A stretch of 64,000 nucleotides of DNA, taken from positions 98,394 through 162,393 of the forward strand of contig QHBK01000003.1 of the NCBI GenBank assembly GCA_003244105.1. Reading direction: 5' to 3'. Shown here in pieces: positions 61,001 through 64,000 of the stretch. The first letter of the stretch is position 1. Each line of letters starts with the position of its first letter. The position numbers were made by a program, and so were the translations under genes. The notes under the pieces are model-generated. The model had not been told where the DNA came from. It ran no database searches and was given only the letters and a program-made list of their open reading frames with translations. The stretch is from Candidatus Eremiobacter antarcticus (lineage in GTDB: Bacteria; Vulcanimicrobiota; Vulcanimicrobiia; Eremiobacterales; Eremiobacteraceae).

Positions 61001-63315
61001 CCGCGCTGCAGCGGCACGCCGAAAGAGCGAAGTTTCGAGAGGTCGACCGAGTTGAGCAGCGCTTCGAACGTGCCGTTGCCCGAGCCCGACCCCGACATCG
61101 CCGCGATGTTGCCGACGGCCGATACTATCCCGCCTGCGGCCCCAACATTGGCCAGCACCTGCGTCGCAGAGCCGCCCCCGCCGCTTGCGGTCGCCGCGCC
61201 CGAGCGCAGGGCGATGCCTGCGATCTGCGCATCCGAAGACGCCAGGGTGGTCGAGATCACCCAGCGGCCATCTGCGACGGTCGCGAAAAATTTGCCGCGC
61301 CCGCTTCCGCTCATGCGTGGAGCGCCACCTTGGGCCGAAGACGAAAGGGCTGTCAGGTCGGCGGTTGCATCGCCGCGCAACGCCGCAGCTCGCAATGCGA
61401 GCCCCGAGTCGACGGCCGCCGTGCCGGTGGCGTGCGCGCTGAGGTCGCGGCCGGCAACCATCACATCGGAGATGCCGATGCGTCCGTTTTGACCGCCGGC
61501 GCGAACGGCGACGCTTCCCAGATCGATGCCGGAAAGAACGATGTTGTTCGCGGAAGCATTCACCGCGACGGCCGGCAAGTTCTCGCCGGTGCTGATGAAC
61601 GCGACGCCATCGAATACTCCGTCCAAAGCGGGCAATGCTACGGCTACCGCGGCAATGTCCGGCATCGCGATTCTGCCAGCGAGCATGTGTACGCGCGCAT
61701 GGTCTGCGAACATCTCGGCTGAGACCGAGGCGCGTCCTCGGCTGTTCTTGGCGACGCTCGCGATGCCGCTGAGCTCCCCTTCATCCGAGCGGTAGATGAA
61801 CGGACCGACCGATGACAGCCCGGGTCCCGCTGAGATCCGCGTCCGCAGGCGCGCTCCGTTGCCTCCCATCATCTGAGCGTATCCGCGCACGGCGATCCGG
61901 GCTACCGGCCCCGCCAGGCTCACGAGCGCTTGCGTGCGTCCGCCGGAATTGAGGTTGCCCAAGACGGGCAGTTCAGCGGTGAGAAGCGAGGCTTGCACGA
62001 GCGCTTGCGCTTGGGGCGATGCTCCGCCGATCGCGAGGTCGCCGTGCAACCACACCGGGCCGGCCGTCGCCCGGTCGAAAGCCGACACCGTCAAGTGACT
62101 GCCCTGATAATAAAGAGCGCTGCTCAGCCCATGCAGGGCGACGCCCGCGTACGAAGCCGCGTCACTCACGACAGCGCCTGTGAGATGCGGGTCATCAAGA
62201 GGGCCGTCGAGCCGCAATGTCGCTGAAAATGCGCCCGCCACAGGCTGACTGCGCGAAAACGCCAGCAGCAAGCGCGCAGTCCGGAGATCGCCGCGCTGCC
62301 GAATCCACAGCGCGCTGCGTACGGCTGGGTAGAGCTCGAGCGCTCCTTTGACGGCGAGCGGAGTGCCGGCGGCCGTTGCGGTCATCCCGCCGGTCGACAG
62401 CAGGCCGTCTTGGAAATGCATCGGCCCGACGAGGTTGCGAACCGGCAAGATGAGCGGGACGATGCGCAATCGAGCCGCGCTGACGGTCGCATCGCCACTC
62501 ACATGCCACGCGGCCTGCGAGCCTGAGGGGTAGTCGAGCGCGTACGCATTAAGACGCACGTCCGCCCGCCCGGCGTCTAGCGCGAATGCCTTGGAAGGCA
62601 GCAGCGCACCGATCACTGGCGCGATCGCAACGCCGCGCGCCTGCAGGTGCGCTCGCGCGAAGGACACCTCATCATCTTCGAACAGGTTTCCGTAGACGAT
62701 CGTGCTGCCGCGCGACGTGATCAGCCTCGCGCCCAGGTGACCGGTGCTGACAGCGCCCTCGTTGAAATCCATGACAGCGTTGAGCTTTGCCAGCGTGAAG
62801 CGGCTCGCGAATTTGACGAGCGCTTGCGGATCGATCACCTGCACTTCGCCGTTGTGGATCTCGAAGCGCACCCGGTAGGGCGCCGCCACCGCCGTGGGTG
62901 CCGGTCCACCGGCAGGGGCCGCGGGTCCGCGCAAAGCGGACAAATTCCAGCTGCCGTCCTTGCGCCGGATCAGCCGTAAGACCGGATCCTGCAGGGCGAT
63001 CGCTTTGAGCCCGAAGCGCCGGTCGCCGCGCCCGATGATGCCGGCCGCATCGAAGCCCACGACCAGCTTCTTGGCGCGCAAGAGTTCCTCGCCGGCGTCG
63101 TCTTTGACGTGCAGATCGGCGACCGTCAAAACGCTGCGATGGACCGTCAGCTGGCCGTGCGTGACATGCAGGCCGCGTTGGGCTACCACGAAGCCGAAGA
63201 CCGAAGAGACAAGCGCGGAGCGAGGCCAGCTCAACGTCAGCGCGAGCGCGATGATGAGCAGCAACGCAATGACGGCGATGCCTGCCACGACCGCGAACTT
63301 CCGAAACGCGCGCAT
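58069..63315 (-). CDS. TamB-family translocation and assembly / lipid transport protein
   Basis: A 1748-residue AsmA-like protein. One N-terminal membrane helix (about 8-30, VVAGIAVIALLLIIALALTL), then an AsmA-like start and a very long series of beta strands, and a C-terminal DUF490 domain (about 1350-1748) with the SAINLTAAGGVTIGGNVRAPTL-type and GQVGYFDTTFRLLRGTVTFD segments. TamB-like proteins form a hydrophobic groove that moves phospholipid between membranes or assists barrel assembly. First gene of the cluster, followed by bamA. The ATG has GGGAAGAG upstream. Confidence 0.92.
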   Translation of the reverse strand: MRAFRKFAVVAGIAVIALLLIIALALTLSWPRSALVSSVFGFVVAQRGLHVTHGQLTVHRSVLTVADLHVKDDAGEELLRAKKLVVGFDAAGIIGRGDRRFGLKAIALQDPVLRLIRRKDGSWNLSALRGPAAPAGGPAPTAVAAPYRVRFEIHNGEVQVIDPQALVKFASRFTLAKLNAVMDFNEGAVSTGHLGARLITSRGSTIVYGNLFEDDEVSFARAHLQARGVAIAPVIGALLPSKAFALDAGRADVRLNAYALDYPSGSQAAWHVSGDATVSAARLRIVPLILPVRNLVGPMHFQDGLLSTGGMTATAAGTPLAVKGALELYPAVRSALWIRQRGDLRTARLLLAFSRSQPVAGAFSATLRLDGPLDDPHLTGAVVSDAASYAGVALHGLSSALYYQGSHLTVSAFDRATAGPVWLHGDLAIGGASPQAQALVQASLLTAELPVLGNLNSGGRTQALVSLAGPVARIAVRGYAQMMGGNGARLRTRISAGPGLSSVGPFIYRSDEGELSGIASVAKNSRGRASVSAEMFADHARVHMLAGRIAMPDIAAVAVALPALDGVFDGVAFISTGENLPAVAVNASANNIVLSGIDLGSVAVRAGGQNGRIGISDVMVAGRDLSAHATGTAAVDSGLALRAAALRGDATADLTALSSSAQGGAPRMSGSGRGKFFATVADGRWVISTTLASSDAQIAGIALRSGAATASGGGGSATQVLANVGAAGGIVSAVGNIAAMSGSGSGNGTFEALLNSVDLSKLRSFGVPLQRGTATAIASVSGGAQSPSIAGGAVFDGFYGAVPLSGDLDASYGAGVVRTDSSRVTVDGNRATISGDVSGLQTGSPAGSGNAVLHLAANLREADLAGLNRWTPVTDRISGAADADLHLTGTIGRPRVKGYVDTDLGTIRGVAFDELHGDIGAAPGSASLQNGTLRFGTSQFHLSGATTGNSVSARVQSDRVDMADFNDFFGGADVFAGVGPLRIALTSGGGELNGNGHVRFDDAALRGYALGHVESDFSSLGGKLIASLRQDGPGGAASVAGTVGFAPHSGPVPQLATAQYNLKARLQSLDVDRILPFINQEELGVGGKLEAAGTLTGSLRRPVARMNFTLHDGHVRKLAIQSFSGALQSDAFGVALQRADLALPFLTASAQGRYRFAHRSINGAASFHAADLASVARALAVPGTLTGSADATVSVAGTLDRPKLAASVHSGAGSVYGVGLQDSVANVSYAPGELSIGDTSVTFAGRGGQLRLRGAMPLQLRPFALGPPARPVNIAMEADSVNLAAFNPVSDRFATLGGTLNSKVTITGSAGHPSVAGTAGIRDGSVRSTFETTPFTNVSADLTLQSDTIALRKLHGSLGSGSLDMQGQAHIVPAVGLRSNAGLQYYSRVAFHNANLNVPGWIGGDVDGDLSLTQSGVTPFLSGGVTLNNTSVPFSAILAIAQGGAGGGASQQTASAAAVPGVPPLQPGHTIVYGGAIYGDATHTVTNATSSKAAATGFSLPPVDLNLAVKAGKDVRVRGGSAIDLTAAGGVTIGGNVRAPTLAGEFSAIRGQVGYFDTTFRLLRGTVTFDPVQGLLPTLDASAVTNVGGAEITLTLSGRVDNLSTDLSSSPPMSRDEIVAALLHAPQVTALTSSPDQAQATLVSTAQSYFNAELTRSLLFPFESALAQSLNIEQISLVFDQQGNLALEVRTKFTPQISALYRSSLNVPATQTYGVSYRLRDYLALELLESQPTIGTQTGIVSLRYAFH

Positions 63316-63395
63316 TCTGTCAGCTCTTCCCGTTGTTGTGCGGCAAACCCGGGCGGGTGGCCTTATCCCGCGTGCTTCTGGAACGAATCGGCGGA

Positions 63396-63407
63396 CGAAA
63401 CGTTTCG
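63396..63407. promoter_or_regulatory. 12 bp perfect palindrome between gyrB and tamB
   Basis: CGAAACGTTTCG reads the same on both strands. It lies about 80 bp upstream of tamB and 40 bp downstream of the gyrB stop, where a promoter of the outer-membrane cluster could be. It could be a repressor site. Only the symmetry is observed; a chance match is possible. Confidence 0.3.
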
Positions 63408-63449
63408 CAACGGCGCCGCAAGCCGCAGCCGGGGGTTACGAGCGTTGCA

Positions 63450-64000
63450 TCAGACGTCGAGGTTTTGCACGTCGCGTGCGTTGTCCGCGATGAATTGCTT
63501 GCGCGGCTCGACCTTTTCGCCCATGAGGATCGTGAACATCTCATCGGCTGCGACGGCATCGTCCAAGAGGATCCTGCGCACCATGCGCCGCTCCGGATCC
63601 ATCGTGGTCTCCCAGAGCTGCTCCGGATCCATCTCGCCGAGGCCCTTATATTGCTGAATCGTGCAGCCGTCACCGGCCTGCGCGATCACCGCATCGCGCT
63701 CTTCCTCGCGATAGCAGTACCACTGCTTCTTGCCTTTCTTGACCTGGTAGAGCGGCGGCTGCGCGATGAAGAGATGTTCCGCCTCGATCAGCTTGGGCAT
63801 ATACCGGAAAAAGAATGTGAGCAGCAGCGTGCGGATATGCGCGCCGTCGACGTCCGCGTCCGTCATGATATAGATGCGGTGGTAGCGCAGCTTTGAGATG
63901 TCGAAATCGGCTTGGAAGCCCGCCCCCAAGGCGGTGATCAGCGTGCGGATTTCTTCGTGCGCCACGATCTTGTCGAGGCGCGCCTTCTCGACGTTGAGGA
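63450..64000 (-). CDS. gyrB: DNA gyrase subunit B (C-terminal part; N-terminus beyond window)
   Basis: About 183 C-terminal residues are visible and the frame is open to the right edge. Toprim metal motif [21 protein letters not shown], the [22 protein letters not shown] segment and the final [16 protein letters not shown] are conserved in GyrB and ParE; GyrB is preferred because the final motif matches well, but ParE cannot be ruled out from the fragment. GyrB with GyrA introduces negative supercoils. Confidence 0.93.
   Translation of the reverse strand, partial: LNVEKARLDKIVAHEEIRTLITALGAGFQADFDISKLRYHRIYIMTDADVDGAHIRTLLLTFFFRYMPKLIEAEHLFIAQPPLYQVKKGKKQWYCYREEERDAVIAQAGDGCTIQQYKGLGEMDPEQLWETTMDPERRMVRRILLDDAVAADEMFTILMGEKVEPRKQFIADNARDVQNLDV

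Noticed and set aside
1..64000. tRNA, rRNA, CRISPR arrays, insertion sequences or prophage genes
   Set aside because: Reading both strands showed no T-loop GTTCGAATCC-type signatures, no regularly spaced repeats, and no transposase, integrase or phage structural motifs.

Overview
This 64 kb window looks like a chromosomal segment of a high-GC diderm bacterium that makes lipopolysaccharide. It has the lipid A enzymes LpxA, LpxB, LpxC and LpxD, BamA, TamB and Lpt proteins. The same window has features typical of the Terrabacteria side of the tree: a Ycf45/SpoIIIAA-like R3H ATPase, a cyanobacterial-type YqgF next to a DUF3084 protein, a Clostridia-like min-rodA-RNase E/G order, and a dedicated pdxS-pdxT pair. 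That mixture fits Candidatus Eremiobacterota (WPS-2) or a close relative. The taxonomic call is inference from gene content, not from a marker tree. I saw no rRNA, tRNA, insertion sequence, prophage or CRISPR array. Genes are tightly packed, with many 1-8 bp stop/start overlaps.

Layout. 1-7.0 kb: the end of a DUF47/PhoU-like gene, then a TonB-like/queG/UPF0173 operon, a glutaredoxin-like gene, glutamate dehydrogenase, ychF and an MscS channel. 7.3-8.5 kb: a DUF151 protein and methylthioadenosine phosphorylase. 8.6-15.9 kb (minus): pdxS, pdxT, DUF1844, an HNH nuclease, an Orn/Lys/Arg decarboxylase, the R3H-AAA ATPase, thymidylate kinase and a DNA polymerase III delta' subunit. 16-19.8 kb: pilT with a small membrane ORF downstream, ispE coupled to an NTP transferase, and a gamma-carbonic-anhydrase-like protein. 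19.7-28.4 kb (minus): minC, two different minD genes, minE, rodA and a very long RNase E/G. 28.5-31.5 kb: an M48 metalloprotease and a DUF697 protein. 31.6-34.2 kb (minus): dnaX, ybaB, recR. 34.5-37.9 kb: recQ and a secreted protein.

37.9-63.3 kb (minus) is an outer-membrane biogenesis supercluster: tamB, bamA, three Skp/OmpH-type genes, lpxD, lpxC, fabZ, lpxA, lpxB, a 242-residue metallophosphoesterase, an LpxB paralogue, an O-antigen ligase-like protein, lptC, lptB, lptF/G, DUF3084, yqgF, a beta-barrel protein, a TPR protein and a glycosyltransferase. From lpxA to lptF/G every neighbouring pair overlaps by 4 bp. The cluster holds most of what is needed to assemble lipid A, move it across the envelope and insert beta-barrels. 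The window ends inside gyrB.

The observations most worth following up are these: the metallophosphoesterase carries the LpxH-like GNR motif exactly where the missing UDP-diacylglucosamine hydrolase is expected; the min locus has two MinD paralogues and a MinE with a long Arg-rich tail; the RNase E/G tail carries three copies of a QLY motif and an Arg tract; and Skp-like domains are multiplied and partly lipid-anchored.
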